From the NCBI GenBank assembly GCA_934249215.1, contig CAKQKN010000126.1:1-11840 (forward strand): a stretch of 11,840 nt of DNA. The letters run 5' to 3'. The notes below the pieces were generated by a model. It searched no databases, had not been told where the DNA came from, and saw only the letters and a list, made by a program, of their open reading frames with translations. This DNA is from an uncultured Clostridia bacterium (GTDB lineage Bacteria; Bacillota; Clostridia; Christensenellales; Borkfalkiaceae). The number at the start of each line of letters is the position of its first letter. Within the stretch, counting starts at the first letter, position 1. Of this stretch, positions 1 to 6,352 are shown in pieces. The translations under genes and the position numbers were made by a program.

Positions 1-14
1 GCAAAAAATGCCGC

Positions 15-46
15 GCAAATGCGTTTTGCCCGTTTTTCGCGTTTTT
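15..46 (+). terminator. weak terminator-like hairpin at the left edge
   Basis: GCAAA (15-19) can pair with TTTGC (25-29) around a 5-nt loop, and two T-runs follow. It could end a gene lying left of the window. The stem is only 5 bp, so this is a weak call. Otherwise positions 1-147 hold no gene that I can see. Confidence 0.25.
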
Positions 47-147
47 TACGATCTCGGCTTTTTATCTATCAGAACAATTTTATACGGATTTGAATCAAAA
101 GTCAACGGTTATTTTAACGAATCATAATAAATTCCTATGTTTTTTGC

Positions 148-176
148 TTGACATGCGCGCCGATCGAATGTATACT
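148..176 (+). promoter_or_regulatory. sigma-A promoter of the TetR-ABC operon
   Basis: A perfect -35 box TTGACA (148-153) is separated by 17 bp from the -10 box TATACT (171-176). The regulator's start codon lies 33 nt beyond the -10 box. This is the only good promoter upstream of the regulator and the two ABC genes, so it probably drives all three. Confidence 0.85.
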
Positions 177-192
177 ATAACAAGCGTTATAG
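175..192. promoter_or_regulatory. candidate TetR operator (perfect inverted repeat)
   Basis: CTATAAC (175-181) and GTTATAG (186-192) form a perfect 7-bp inverted repeat around the 4-bp spacer AAGC. It overlaps the end of the -10 box and covers the likely transcription start. TetR proteins typically bind such palindromes as dimers and block their own promoter. That this regulator binds here is inference from position and symmetry. I saw no second copy of the repeat ahead of the ABC genes. Confidence 0.65.
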
Positions 193-208
193 AAAAGAGG
201 AAACGAAG

Positions 209-898
209 ATGCCGCCTAAACCGAAGTTTACGAAAGAAGAGATGGTAGTCGCGTCGATAAGTCTTATCGAGAAGAGGGGTGCGTCCGCGCTTACGGCAAG
301 GGAACTCGGAAAAGAACTCGGGAGTTCTTCCTGTCCGATTTTTACCGTATTCGAAGATATGGACGATCTGCGCCGCGCCGTGATGCAAAAGGCGAAGGAA
401 ATATTCGGCGAGTATATGAGCGTCGCGGAAGCGTTCGAACCGTCGTATAAAATGCGGGGGATTCAGTGGGTGAAGTTCGCCGCCGAGCGCCCGAAACTTT
501 TCGAGATGATGTTCATGCACGAAACGGGCGTCGCTTCCGACATTACGGACGCCGTGTCCGCTCTGCCGTTCGGGCTCGAAAAGGACATCGAAATCATATG
601 CCGCGATTACAACGCGACCGAAGAACAAGCGGAGCGCTTGTTCGGACAAATGTGGATCTATACTTACGGGCTGTGCGTGATAACGGCGCGCGGCGTGTGT
701 TCGTTTTCGGAAGACGAGGTGGCGCGCAAACTCGGGGAGATCTTCAACGGAATGGTCTACGTGATAAAAAGCGTTCCCAAGAGCGTTACGTCGATTTCGC
801 CTGTGCCCGCGGGTAAACTCAATCCTGTCGTAAAGCCCGATTTTTCCGATTCGATTTTGCCGTCGGACTTTATTGCGGGCGAAAAAACGGATAAATAA
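209..898 (+). CDS. TetR/AcrR-family transcriptional regulator
   Basis: This 229-residue protein is a predicted DNA-binding repressor, probably of itself and the downstream exporter. Residues about 8-55 fit the TetR N-terminal domain: a first helix, a helix-turn-helix at about 29-48 (TARELGKELG), and the family's IYxxF-N-like segment, here IFTVFEDMDDL. The helical C-terminal part (about 70-190) would bind an inducer and form the dimer; its ligand cannot be predicted. The last 35 residues are proline- and charge-rich and probably disordered. The ATG at 209 follows a purine-rich AGAGG about 8 nt upstream. Seventy-nine bases separate it from the ATPase gene on the same strand, the usual arrangement for a drug-responsive efflux operon. 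TetR membership is clear from the N-terminus; the regulated substrate is unknown. Confidence 0.9.
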   Translation: MPPKPKFTKEEMVVASISLIEKRGASALTARELGKELGSSSCPIFTVFEDMDDLRRAVMQKAKEIFGEYMSVAEAFEPSYKMRGIQWVKFAAERPKLFEMMFMHETGVASDITDAVSALPFGLEKDIEIICRDYNATEEQAERLFGQMWIYTYGLCVITARGVCSFSEDEVARKLGEIFNGMVYVIKSVPKSVTSISPVPAGKLNPVVKPDFSDSILPSDFIAGEKTDK

Positions 899-915
899 CG
901 AAGCGAAGCAAAAAA

Positions 916-952
916 CGGGGGTAAACGGTCGGAGCGAAAATCCGACGCCCCG
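916..952 (+). other. two-tier stem-loop between regulator and ATPase genes
   Basis: Outer arms CGGGG (916-920) and CCCCG (948-952) enclose inner arms GTCGGA (928-933) and TCCGAC (941-946), with a 7-nt loop. An A-rich tract follows rather than T's, so it is not a standard terminator. It ends 8 nt before the AGGAG of the ATPase gene and may tune translation or RNA processing between the cistrons. The function is inference. Confidence 0.4.
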
Positions 953-977
953 AGAAAAAAAGGAGAGAAGAAATAAA

Positions 978-1919
978 ATGAATGACAGCGATTTTGCGGT
1001 CGTCGCGAACGAGATCGAGATAACCGATCTTTATAAATCGTTCGGAGAAGTGAAAGCGGTAAACGGGCTTTCGTTCAAGGTGAAAAAGGGCGAACTGTTT
1101 GCCTTTCTCGGCGTGAACGGCGCGGGAAAATCCACGACTATCTCGATTATGTCGGGCTCGCTCGACAAGGATTCGGGCAAGGTGGTCGTGTGCGGAAAAG
1201 ATATCGACGAGGGGTTCGACGGCGTGTTCGGAAAACTCGGCGTGGTTTTTCAGAATTCGGTGCTTGACGGCGCTTTGACCGTCGAGGATAATCTGTATTC
1301 GCGTGCGGGGCTTTACGGAATATTTGGCGAGAAAGCCGCCGCTCGCATAACCGAACTTGCAAATATGCTCGACTTCGGCGATCTTTTGAAACGTAGGGTC
1401 GGAAAACTGTCCGGCGGACAAAGACGAAGAATAGACGTCGCGCGGGCGCTTCTCAACGAACCCGAACTTCTGATTCTCGACGAGCCGACGACCGGGCTCG
1501 ATCCCCAGACGCGCAAAACACTGTGGGAAGTAATCGAAAATCTTCGGAAAACCGAAAAGATGACCGTTCTTCTTACCACGCACTATATGGAAGAGGCTGC
1601 GGACGCGGACTACGTCGTTATTCTCGACGCGGGAAAGATTGTCGCGCGCGGAACGCCGGTCGAACTCAAAAATCTTTACGCGGGCGATTTCATAACGCTT
1701 TACGGCGTGAACGAAGCCGACGTGAAAAAACTCGCCGAAGAAAACGGGCTTAAGTACGAAGTCTTAAGCGGCGCGTTCAGAATCGAGGTCAAAGATACCG
1801 CGGCGGCGCGCAATCTTCTTCTTTCCGATCCCGATTTGTTTTCCGATTTCGAGATTACGAAAGGGAAAATGGACGACGTGTTTCTCACGGTGACCGGTAA
1901 AAAACTCGCGGCAGGTTAA
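978..1919 (+). CDS. ABC-2 type exporter, ATP-binding protein (NatA/DrrA-like)
   Basis: This 313-residue cytoplasmic ATPase powers export through the permease encoded next. All nucleotide-binding motifs are intact: Walker A GVNGAGKST (45-53), Q-loop glutamine at 92, signature LSGGQ (144-148), Walker B LLILDEP (164-170) followed by TTGLD, and the switch histidine in TTHYMEEA (H202). Residues after about 225 match the short C-terminal extension common in DrrA/NatA-type subunits. I start at 978 because an AGGAG lies at 961-965; an in-frame ATG at 873 would overlap the regulator gene's end and add a very basic, linker-like 35 residues. The permease follows after 10 bases, so the two are translated from one message. 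The exported substrate (drug, lipid, peptide or ion) cannot be told from sequence. Confidence 0.93.
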   Translation: MNDSDFAVVANEIEITDLYKSFGEVKAVNGLSFKVKKGELFAFLGVNGAGKSTTISIMSGSLDKDSGKVVVCGKDIDEGFDGVFGKLGVVFQNSVLDGALTVEDNLYSRAGLYGIFGEKAAARITELANMLDFGDLLKRRVGKLSGGQRRRIDVARALLNEPELLILDEPTTGLDPQTRKTLWEVIENLRKTEKMTVLLTTHYMEEAADADYVVILDAGKIVARGTPVELKNLYAGDFITLYGVNEADVKKLAEENGLKYEVLSGAFRIEVKDTAAARNLLLSDPDLFSDFEITKGKMDDVFLTVTGKKLAAG

Positions 1920-1929
1920 GGGGGAGCGT

Positions 1930-2838
1930 ATGAAAACTTTTTCGGTAATGGTAAAAAGAAACGTCAAAATGTTTTTCAGCGACAAGGGTTTATTCTTTTC
2001 GTCGATGATAACGCCGATTATTCTTCTCGTGCTGTACGCGACCTTTCTCGGCAACGTGTTCGAGGATAGTTTCGTTTCCTCGCTCGAAAAAAACTTTTCG
2101 GATATAATGCCGTTTAAGGGCGTGATTTCGGGCATCGTGGGCGGCCAGCTTCTCTCGTCCCTTCTCGCCGTCAGTTGCGTAACCGTGTCGTTTTGTTCGA
2201 ACCTTATTATGGTGCAGGATAAATATACGGGCGTGAGAAAAGATCTGCTCGTTTCGCCCGTGAAAAAATCCACGCTTGCGCTCGCGTATTATGCGGGCAC
2301 GCTCATGGTAACGCTTATCGTAACCCTTTCCGCGACGCTCGTCGGCTGTCTGTATATCGCGCTCGACGGCGGGTGGTATATGAGTTTCGGCGACGTCGTG
2401 CTTCTCGTAACCGACGTAATTCTTCTCACCGTGTTCGGCACCGCGCTGTCATCGATCGTGAACATGTTTTTGTCAACGCAAGGTCAGGCGTCCGCAGTCG
2501 GAACGATCGTTTCGTCGGGCTACGGATTTTTGTGCGGCGCGTATATGCCTATAGAGTCTTTCCCTCTGGGACTTCGGAGGTTCTTGTCTTTCCTTCCGGG
2601 AACGTACGGCACGTCGCTCATAAAAGAACATTGCCTTGACGGTGCGTTCCGCGAATGCGCGAAAAAAGGCATTCCCGATGAAGCGATCGCGAACATGAAA
2701 AAAGCCATCGACTGCAGTTTCGATTTCTTCGGCTCAGACGTTACGACCTTTGCAAAGTATGCGGTCGTCATCGGTTCGATAGTTTTGTTTATCGGAATTT
2801 ACGTTCTGTTAAACGCGCTCTGGAAAAAGCGCAGATAA
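1930..2838 (+). CDS. ABC-2 type exporter, permease protein (DrrB-like)
   Basis: This 302-residue integral membrane protein forms the transport channel with the preceding ATPase. About six hydrophobic segments are visible, near 22-41, 65-90, 116-142, 153-175, 185-207 and 277-297. The cytoplasmic segment DKYTGVRKDLLVSP (about 97-110) matches the family's coupling region between helices 2 and 3. The stretch GAYMPIESFP with the following LPGTYG is the conserved ABC-2 segment after helix 5. A roughly 60-residue polar loop precedes the last helix, which is larger than in many DrrB proteins and contains cysteines. The ATG at 1930 follows a GGGGGAG ribosome site and lies 10 bases after the ATPase stop. 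Together with the TetR gene this looks like an efflux operon; the substrate is not predictable. Confidence 0.9.
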   Translation: MKTFSVMVKRNVKMFFSDKGLFFSSMITPIILLVLYATFLGNVFEDSFVSSLEKNFSDIMPFKGVISGIVGGQLLSSLLAVSCVTVSFCSNLIMVQDKYTGVRKDLLVSPVKKSTLALAYYAGTLMVTLIVTLSATLVGCLYIALDGGWYMSFGDVVLLVTDVILLTVFGTALSSIVNMFLSTQGQASAVGTIVSSGYGFLCGAYMPIESFPLGLRRFLSFLPGTYGTSLIKEHCLDGAFRECAKKGIPDEAIANMKKAIDCSFDFFGSDVTTFAKYAVVIGSIVLFIGIYVLLNALWKKRR

Positions 2839-2860
2839 TTTCAATTAAAGTATAAAAGTC

Positions 2861-2881
2861 AAGCTATAGGTCGATTATTCG
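2861..2881 (-). repeat. short dispersed motif, copy 1
   Basis: Read on the minus strand this is CGAATAATCGACCTATAGCTT. Near-copies lie at 3595-3615, 9364-9381 and 11335-11351 on the plus strand, all intergenic. Its 15-base core ATAATCGACCTATAG is identical to that of the 11335 copy. Confidence 0.55.
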
Positions 2882-2899
2882 CACTTATGGCTTATTTTT
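2861..2899 (+). terminator. possible terminator after the exporter operon
   Basis: AAGCTATA (2861-2868) pairs with TATGGCTT (2886-2893), 8 bp including one G-U pair, and TTTTT follows at 2895-2899. The 17-nt loop holds a smaller CGA/TCG stem. It lies 22 bases after the permease stop. The left arm and loop are also one copy of the four-copy motif described separately. If termination is leaky, the veg gene could be read from the operon promoter. Confidence 0.45.
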
Positions 2900-2957
2900 A
2901 TCGCGGCGAAAACGGCTTTCCGGTATAAAAAATAAGATTTACGGCAAGAATTACGGT

Positions 2958-3203
2958 ATGATTAAAACTACCGCAAGTTTAAGCGACGCGAAAAACTATA
3001 TCGGATCGCTGAAAGGAAAAGAACTATACGTCAAAGTCAATCTCGGGAGAAATAAATCGGTCAGTTATATCGGTCGGTTGAGCGGGGTGTATCCCGCGCT
3101 TTTTACCGTGAGCCCGATCGAGGCGTTCAAGGGCAAAACGAGTTTTTCATATTCCGAATTGCTGTGCGGCGGCGTCCGTGTCAAAGAAAAGAAAGCCGAA
3201 TAG
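2958..3203 (+). CDS. veg: Veg family protein (DUF1021)
   Basis: This 81-residue basic protein matches the Veg family of Gram-positives. Visible landmarks are the N-terminal SLSDAKNYIGSLKGKEL, the GRNKSVSYIGRLSGVYPALFTV core and the C-terminal SFSYSELLCGGVRV, which align with the G-R-K, Y-P-x-x-F and SYSYADILT positions of Bacillus subtilis Veg as I recall it. In B. subtilis Veg is abundant, has a very strong promoter and has been linked to biofilm gene control; transfer of that role here is inference. The length is typical. The ATG at 2958 has only a poor ribosome site in front of it, and no strong promoter is obvious in the 119-base gap after the permease. It sits alone between the exporter operon and a repeat-rich stretch. 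Confidence 0.82.
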   Translation: MIKTTASLSDAKNYIGSLKGKELYVKVNLGRNKSVSYIGRLSGVYPALFTVSPIEAFKGKTSFSYSELLCGGVRVKEKKAE

Positions 3204-3219
3204 AGGGCTTCCTTTTCTT
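3184..3219 (+). terminator. terminator-like hairpin overlapping the veg stop codon
   Basis: AAGAAAAGAAAGCC (3184-3197) and GGCTTCCTTTTCTT (3206-3219) pair over 14 positions with one mismatch and an 8-nt loop. The T-rich right arm itself would serve as the U-tract. The left arm lies inside the last codons of veg. Confidence 0.5.
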
Positions 3220-3313
3220 ATCGCTTCCGTCGTTTTGAGTTTGCTTCCTTGACGGGCTTTCGAGAAATCTATACACTTTAGTGCCGCACGCTTAACGCGG
3301 TCTGATTTTTAAA

Positions 3314-3376
3314 AATGCGGGGCTTGCGCCCCTAGATCCCTCGTAGGTGAGTCATGTAGGCTCATCTCGGGATGAC
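3314..3376 (+). repeat. 63-bp intergenic repeat, copy 1
   Basis: This copy matches 3487-3549 at 56 of 63 positions with no gaps. It starts AATGCGGGGCTTGC and ends CTCATCTCGGGATGAC. GGGGC/GCCCC forms a perfect 5-bp hairpin, and ATCCC pairs with the distal GGGAT around an inner TGAG/CTCA. Read in reverse it begins GTCATCCCGAG and contains GAGGGATCC, which resembles GTCATCCTGAGCGAAG...GGATCT-type intergenic repeats that I recall from other bacteria. That resemblance is from memory. Confidence 0.85.
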
Positions 3377-3397
3377 AAGTTAGAAAAAATTCGTTTA

Positions 3398-3460
3398 TCC
3401 TCATCCGTCTTTTACTCGCGTTGCTCGCAAAATCCACCTTCCCCGAAGTGGAAGGCTTAA
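3398..3460 (-). repeat. second repeat-like element between the 63-bp copies
   Basis: On the minus strand this reads CCTTCCACTTCGGGGAAGG, then TGGATTTTGCGAGC, and ends GACGGATGAGGA. CCTTCC (3437-3442) and GGAAGG (3450-3455) form a hairpin. The pattern CCTTCC...GGAAGGTGG...GGATGAGG resembles a dispersed intergenic repeat I recall from gut Firmicutes assemblies. Only one copy is in this window, so repeat status cannot be shown here. Confidence 0.5.
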
Positions 3461-3486
3461 AGTGAGCTTATTGCCTCGATAATCGG

Positions 3487-3549
3487 AATGCGGGGCTTGC
3501 ACCCCCGGATCCCTCGTAGGTAAGGCAAGCAGGCTCATCTCGGGATGAC
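3487..3549 (+). repeat. 63-bp intergenic repeat, copy 2
   Basis: Second copy of the element at 3314-3376, with 7 substitutions. Four of these fall in the variable middle (TGAGTCATGTAGG versus TAAGGCAAGCAGG), while both ends are conserved. Here the first hairpin is GGGG/CCCC, and the outer ATCCC/GGGAT arms are kept although the inner TGAG arm is lost. Confidence 0.85.
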
Positions 3550-3594
3550 GATAGATAATATATCGGACGGTGCGCATAATCTTACAACAAAACC

Positions 3595-3615
3595 CGAATA
3601 ATCAACCTATAGCTT
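3595..3615 (+). repeat. short dispersed motif, copy 2
   Basis: CGAATAATCAACCTATAGCTT differs from copy 1 (2861-2881, minus strand) at a single base, and the similarity continues into the next few bases (TACTT versus GACTT). It lies 46 bases after the second 63-bp repeat and 25 bases before a terminator. Confidence 0.55.
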
Positions 3616-3639
3616 TACTTACTATCTGATTTAATGAAA

Positions 3640-3673
3640 AAGACTGTCCGTCGGAAAACCGACGGGCAGTCTT
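3640..3673 (-). terminator. strong terminator of the 79-residue membrane-protein gene
   Basis: Fifteen-base arms (3640-3654 and 3659-3673) pair completely, allowing one G-U, around an AAAA/TTTT loop. On the minus strand the hairpin is followed by TTTTTCATT, a classic intrinsic terminator. It lies 62 bases after the stop codon at 3736. A weaker T-tract on the plus side could make it act in both directions. Confidence 0.85.
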
Positions 3674-3735
3674 GTCTTTTGTTACGTTGACGCGGATTAT
3701 CGCGTTGAAACGGGCGGAAACGAAATTCCGTCCGA

Positions 3736-3975
3736 TCAGTCGGCAAGAATAAGGTGTCCGGTGAGCAGCATGTAGATAAAATCGATTACGCCGAGGAACC
3801 AGCCCCAACCGACGAGAAGGAACAGCAAGAACACGACGATGTGAACGACGCTCTTCGTTCTGAGCATAACGGAAAGTCTGATGAGGCATTCCATAACCCA
3901 GTTTACGACGGGGATGAGCAAGAGAATTGCTTTGAGCAATACCGACTGTTTGTTAAACCATTTGTCAAAAGTCAT
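3736..3975 (-). CDS. small two-helix membrane protein, unknown function
   Basis: This 79-residue protein is mostly hydrophobic. One membrane segment spans about residues 14-36 (with IPVVNWVMECL in its middle) and a second about 43-72 (with VFLLFLLVGWGWFLGVIDF), joined by a short basic turn RTKS. The N-terminus MTFDKWFNKQS is polar and amphipathic. I recognise no family; it is not convincingly a YqaE/Pmp3 protein or a holin. The gene is real on the evidence of an AAGGAG ribosome site 9 nt before the ATG, a consensus-like promoter and a strong terminator, making a complete one-gene transcription unit. Size and isolation would also fit a stress-induced membrane peptide or immunity-type protein, but nothing in the sequence decides this. 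Confidence 0.8.
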   Translation of the reverse strand: MTFDKWFNKQSVLLKAILLLIPVVNWVMECLIRLSVMLRTKSVVHIVVFLLFLLVGWGWFLGVIDFIYMLLTGHLILAD

Positions 3976-4008
3976 AATCAGATACTCCTTATCTTTTTAT
4001 CGCATTAT

Positions 4009-4037
4009 ATTATATAACTTTAATTCTTTGGTGTAAA
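4009..4037 (-). promoter_or_regulatory. sigma-A promoter of the 79-residue membrane-protein gene
   Basis: On the minus strand TTTACA (4037-4032) and TATAAT (4014-4009) are separated by 17 bp. The start codon lies 33 nt downstream of the -10 box, with an AAGGAG in between. Confidence 0.8.
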
Positions 4038-4153
4038 CGGTTTTGCCGCTTTTTAATTTGAAAATAAGAGAGTATTATGTGAAAATAAAGTAAAAACGGC
4101 GAATAATCGGGAATTGCGCGCGAAATTGCATTTAACTTTTCCAGAAAAAAATT

Positions 4154-4182
4154 ATCGCCGACCGCGTTTTGCGATCGGCGAT
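4154..4182 (-). terminator. terminator of the NfeD-flotillin transcript
   Basis: On the minus strand ATCGCCGATCGC and GCGGTCGGCGAT form a 12-bp stem with one G-U pair and a 5-nt loop, followed by AATTTTTTTC. It lies 26 bases past the flotillin stop codon. The G-U pair forms only in the minus-strand transcript, which supports this direction. Confidence 0.85.
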
Positions 4183-4208
4183 AGTGGATTTTCGGGTTTT
4201 GCCGCGGG

Positions 4209-5642
4209 TTACTCCGCTTTATCCGAAGAATCGGAATCGGCGGGTTTTTCTTCCTCGGGCTTTTCTTTCGGGCTGATAAATTCGGGCATGTTAAGCCCCG
4301 CCATTGCGAAAAGATCGTTCATCGGGGGCAGAGATTTTGCCATACCGGAAAGGAAGTTCGCGGTTGCGGTTTTGCCTTCTTTGCTTTCGCCGCCGTCCCA
4401 GACGGTAACTTTGTCGATCTTGATATTCTTGATCGCTTCGACCTGCGTTTCGACGAGCTTTTCGATCTTGTCCGCGATCATCAATTTGGTTGCGTCGTCG
4501 GGGTTGCCGCCTGCCGCTCTGACGATCTCCGCAAGACCTTCGGCTTGCGCGGTAAGAACGGCTTTGACGCCTCGCGCCTGCGCTTCCATTTTTGCGTAAG
4601 TCGCGTCCGCTTCACCTTGAGCGTGCCGTCTGATGCGTTCTGCTTCCGCTTCTGCTTCGAGTTCGATTTTCTTCTTTTCGACTTCGGTCTTGACGAGGAC
4701 GTCCGCTTCCTGCGTCGCTTTTTCACGCGAAGCTCTCACGATTTCCGCGAGTCTTTCCGCTTCGTAAGCGTCGGCGAGGGCTTTTGCAGAGTTGATTTTT
4801 TCCGCCGAAACCGCGCGCTGTTCGGCTTCCGCCTGCTTCTCGCGGAGGAGCGATTGCGAGTTCGCTATGTCGATCTTTGCGTTGTTTTCGCCCTTGATTG
4901 CCTGCGAATCGGCGTCTGCGACGTGAATTCTTTGTTCCTTGCGTGCGTTCGCTTCACCGATCGCACCTTTTCTGTCCACTTCCGCAACGGAAATCTTTGC
5001 GTCGTTGATGGCTTTCGCCGCGGCTTCTTTACCGAGCGCCACGATGTATCCCGATTCGTCGCTGATATCGGTTACGTTAACGTTGATAAGTCTGAGACCG
5101 ATTTTCTTCAGTTCGCCTTCCACGTTGCGCGAAACCGCTTCGAGGAATTTATCTCTGTCGGTATTGATTTCTTCGATGTCCATCGTCGCGATGACGAGAC
5201 GAAGCTGACCGAAGATGATGTCTTTTGCGAGTTCCTGAATCTGCGGGAGTTTGAGCCCGAGAAGTCTTTCGGCCGCGTTCTGCATAACGCCTTGTTCGGT
5301 GGAAATACCGACCGTGAATATCGAGGGAACGTCGATACGAATGTTCTGGCGGGAAAGCGCGCTCTTTAAGTCGACCGAAATGGAAATGGGTGTGAGGTCG
5401 AGGAATGCGTACGACTGGAACAGCGGGATTATGAATTCCGTACCGCCGTGCACGCATTTTGCCGAGCGGTGAGTTCCGTCTTTTGCTTTGCTTACTTTAC
5501 CGTAAACAACCATAATCTTGTCGGACGGGCATCTTTTGACGCGCGTCGCGATGAGCAGAACGAGCATGAAAAGAATGAGTACGACCACGGTAATGAGCAC
5601 GGGAATGCCCGCATTGCTTGCCAAAACGTTGAAATTGTTCAT
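4209..5642 (-). CDS. floT: flotillin-like SPFH/band 7 membrane protein
   Basis: This 477-residue protein is a bacterial flotillin, a scaffold of ordered membrane microdomains that assembles with an NfeD partner. Residues about 13-32 form one N-terminal membrane helix, followed by the SPFH domain (about 35-215, with CVHGGTEFIIPLFQ and the VTDISDESGYI segment). Residues about 215-375 are a long alanine-, glutamate- and lysine-rich coiled coil with the repeated EA heptads typical of flotillins. The C-terminal segment IDKVTVWDGG...FLSGMAKSLPPM matches the oligomerisation tail of B. subtilis FloT (YuaG), as recalled. A short acidic proline-containing tail ends the protein. The ATG at 5642 follows AAGGAG. 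NfeD lies 111 bases upstream on the same strand, the same partnership as in the B. subtilis yuaF-floT operon, and a terminator follows the stop. Confidence 0.93.
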   Translation of the reverse strand: MNNFNVLASNAGIPVLITVVVLILFMLVLLIATRVKRCPSDKIMVVYGKVSKAKDGTHRSAKCVHGGTEFIIPLFQSYAFLDLTPISISVDLKSALSRQNIRIDVPSIFTVGISTEQGVMQNAAERLLGLKLPQIQELAKDIIFGQLRLVIATMDIEEINTDRDKFLEAVSRNVEGELKKIGLRLINVNVTDISDESGYIVALGKEAAAKAINDAKISVAEVDRKGAIGEANARKEQRIHVADADSQAIKGENNAKIDIANSQSLLREKQAEAEQRAVSAEKINSAKALADAYEAERLAEIVRASREKATQEADVLVKTEVEKKKIELEAEAEAERIRRHAQGEADATYAKMEAQARGVKAVLTAQAEGLAEIVRAAGGNPDDATKLMIADKIEKLVETQVEAIKNIKIDKVTVWDGGESKEGKTATANFLSGMAKSLPPMNDLFAMAGLNMPEFISPKEKPEEEKPADSDSSDKAE

Positions 5643-5753
5643 TTTTTCTCCTTGTGAAAGTGTTTTCGTTTAGTTTTTATTTAAGTTTTGTTTGGTTTTC
5701 GTTTGAGTTTGTCGTGCTTGACGAATTTGTCGGGTTTGTGTGAGCGATAGATC
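5643..5753 (-). other. A/C-rich, G-poor intercistronic leader
   Basis: On the minus strand this gap between nfeD and the flotillin gene is built of short near-repeats such as AAACGAAAACC, AAACAAAAC and AAACTAAACG, with very few G's, up to the AAGGAG ribosome site. Such a stretch is expected to be unstructured in RNA, which may favour high translation of flotillin. I see no terminator or separate promoter in it. Confidence 0.4.
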
Positions 5754-6329
5754 TCATACTTTTTCGACGACGAGGGATTCGCCCGAAATTTCCGTCACGA
5801 GCACTTTCGAACCCGTCGGGATAGGCTCTTCGCCGTTCTGAATCGCCGAGAGTTCGACGAATCGTTCTTCGAGCGTGAGCGTGATCTTTCCCGCGCCGTT
5901 ATTCTTTGCGGGGACGGTGAGATATACGTCCGCGATTTTGCCGATCGCTTTGGAAATATCGATGTTTCCGTCCGAGCGCATTTTCATAATGCCGCGCATA
6001 ATGAACGCCATTGCCACGAGCGCGAGAAAACCCGCAACGACCGAAAGGACGATCGCAAGGGCCGTGTTCTTATCGGCAAGTATGTATCCGACCCAGCCGC
6101 CTATCGCGAAGAACGCAACGACGCCGCGCACGGTAAACAGCGTGAAGCCGTCGCTCGTGTCGATCGATACGTCGGGTTCGCCGTCGCCGTCGAGATCGAT
6201 ATCCGCGTCGCTTTCGCCGAGCCCGAAAAGCATCGTTATTATCTGCAACACGAGCACGAGGGTTGCCGCAAGCCCGATGCAAAAATATATTTTCTGCAGG
6301 ACGTTTAAGCTTTCCCAGAATTGTACCAT
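5754..6329 (-). CDS. nfeD: NfeD-family membrane protein (YuaF/YqiJ-type), flotillin partner
   Basis: This 191-residue protein is the usual genomic and functional partner of flotillins. Three membrane helices are visible (about 13-36, 62-82 and 87-111), followed by a cytoplasmic beta-rich domain from about 120 to 191 that fits the NfeD OB fold (ISKAIGKIADVYLTVPAKNNGAGKITL, then GSKVLVTEISGESLVVEKV). It is the short membrane-bound form, without the protease domain of long NfeD proteins. Between helices 1 and 2 lies the acidic loop DADIDLDGDGEPD (41-53), with aspartates spaced like a calcium-binding loop; related acidic loops occur in other short NfeD proteins. The chosen ATG at 6329 has AGGAGG 8 nt upstream. 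An in-frame ATG at 6389 lacks a ribosome site and would begin inside a tandem repeat. Confidence 0.88.
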   Translation of the reverse strand: MVQFWESLNVLQKIYFCIGLAATLVLVLQIITMLFGLGESDADIDLDGDGEPDVSIDTSDGFTLFTVRGVVAFFAIGGWVGYILADKNTALAIVLSVVAGFLALVAMAFIMRGIMKMRSDGNIDISKAIGKIADVYLTVPAKNNGAGKITLTLEERFVELSAIQNGEEPIPTGSKVLVTEISGESLVVEKV

Positions 6330-6352
6330 TTGATTTTCCTCCTTTTTTGACT

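Larger units (their letters stand above)
3204..3735. other. gene-free, repeat-rich interval
   Basis: I find no credible coding region in this stretch. It holds the veg hairpin, two copies of a 63-bp repeat with a different structured element between them, one copy of the four-copy short motif, and the terminator of the leftward membrane-protein gene. All identifiable pieces are listed separately. Confidence 0.7.

Noticed and set aside
873..977. A longer N-terminus for the ABC ATPase
   Set aside because: The added 35 residues are low-complexity and basic and include the intergenic stem-loop; the ATG at 978 has an AGGAG and gives the usual family start.
870..1583. A 237-codon open frame on the minus strand
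   Set aside because: Antisense to the ABC ATPase, which has every family motif on the other strand.
3314..3549. A CRISPR array
   Set aside because: Only two diverged 63-bp copies with a 110-bp structured element between them and no cas genes; repeat length and spacing do not fit.
4091..4108. A fifth copy of the dispersed motif (CGAATAATCG)
   Set aside because: Only the first ten bases match; the CTATAG half is absent, and the short word CGATAATCG is frequent in this sequence by composition.
4545..5369. A 274-codon open frame on the plus strand
   Set aside because: Antisense to the flotillin gene; its Arg/Phe/Asp-rich composition mirrors the Glu/Lys/Ala coiled coil.
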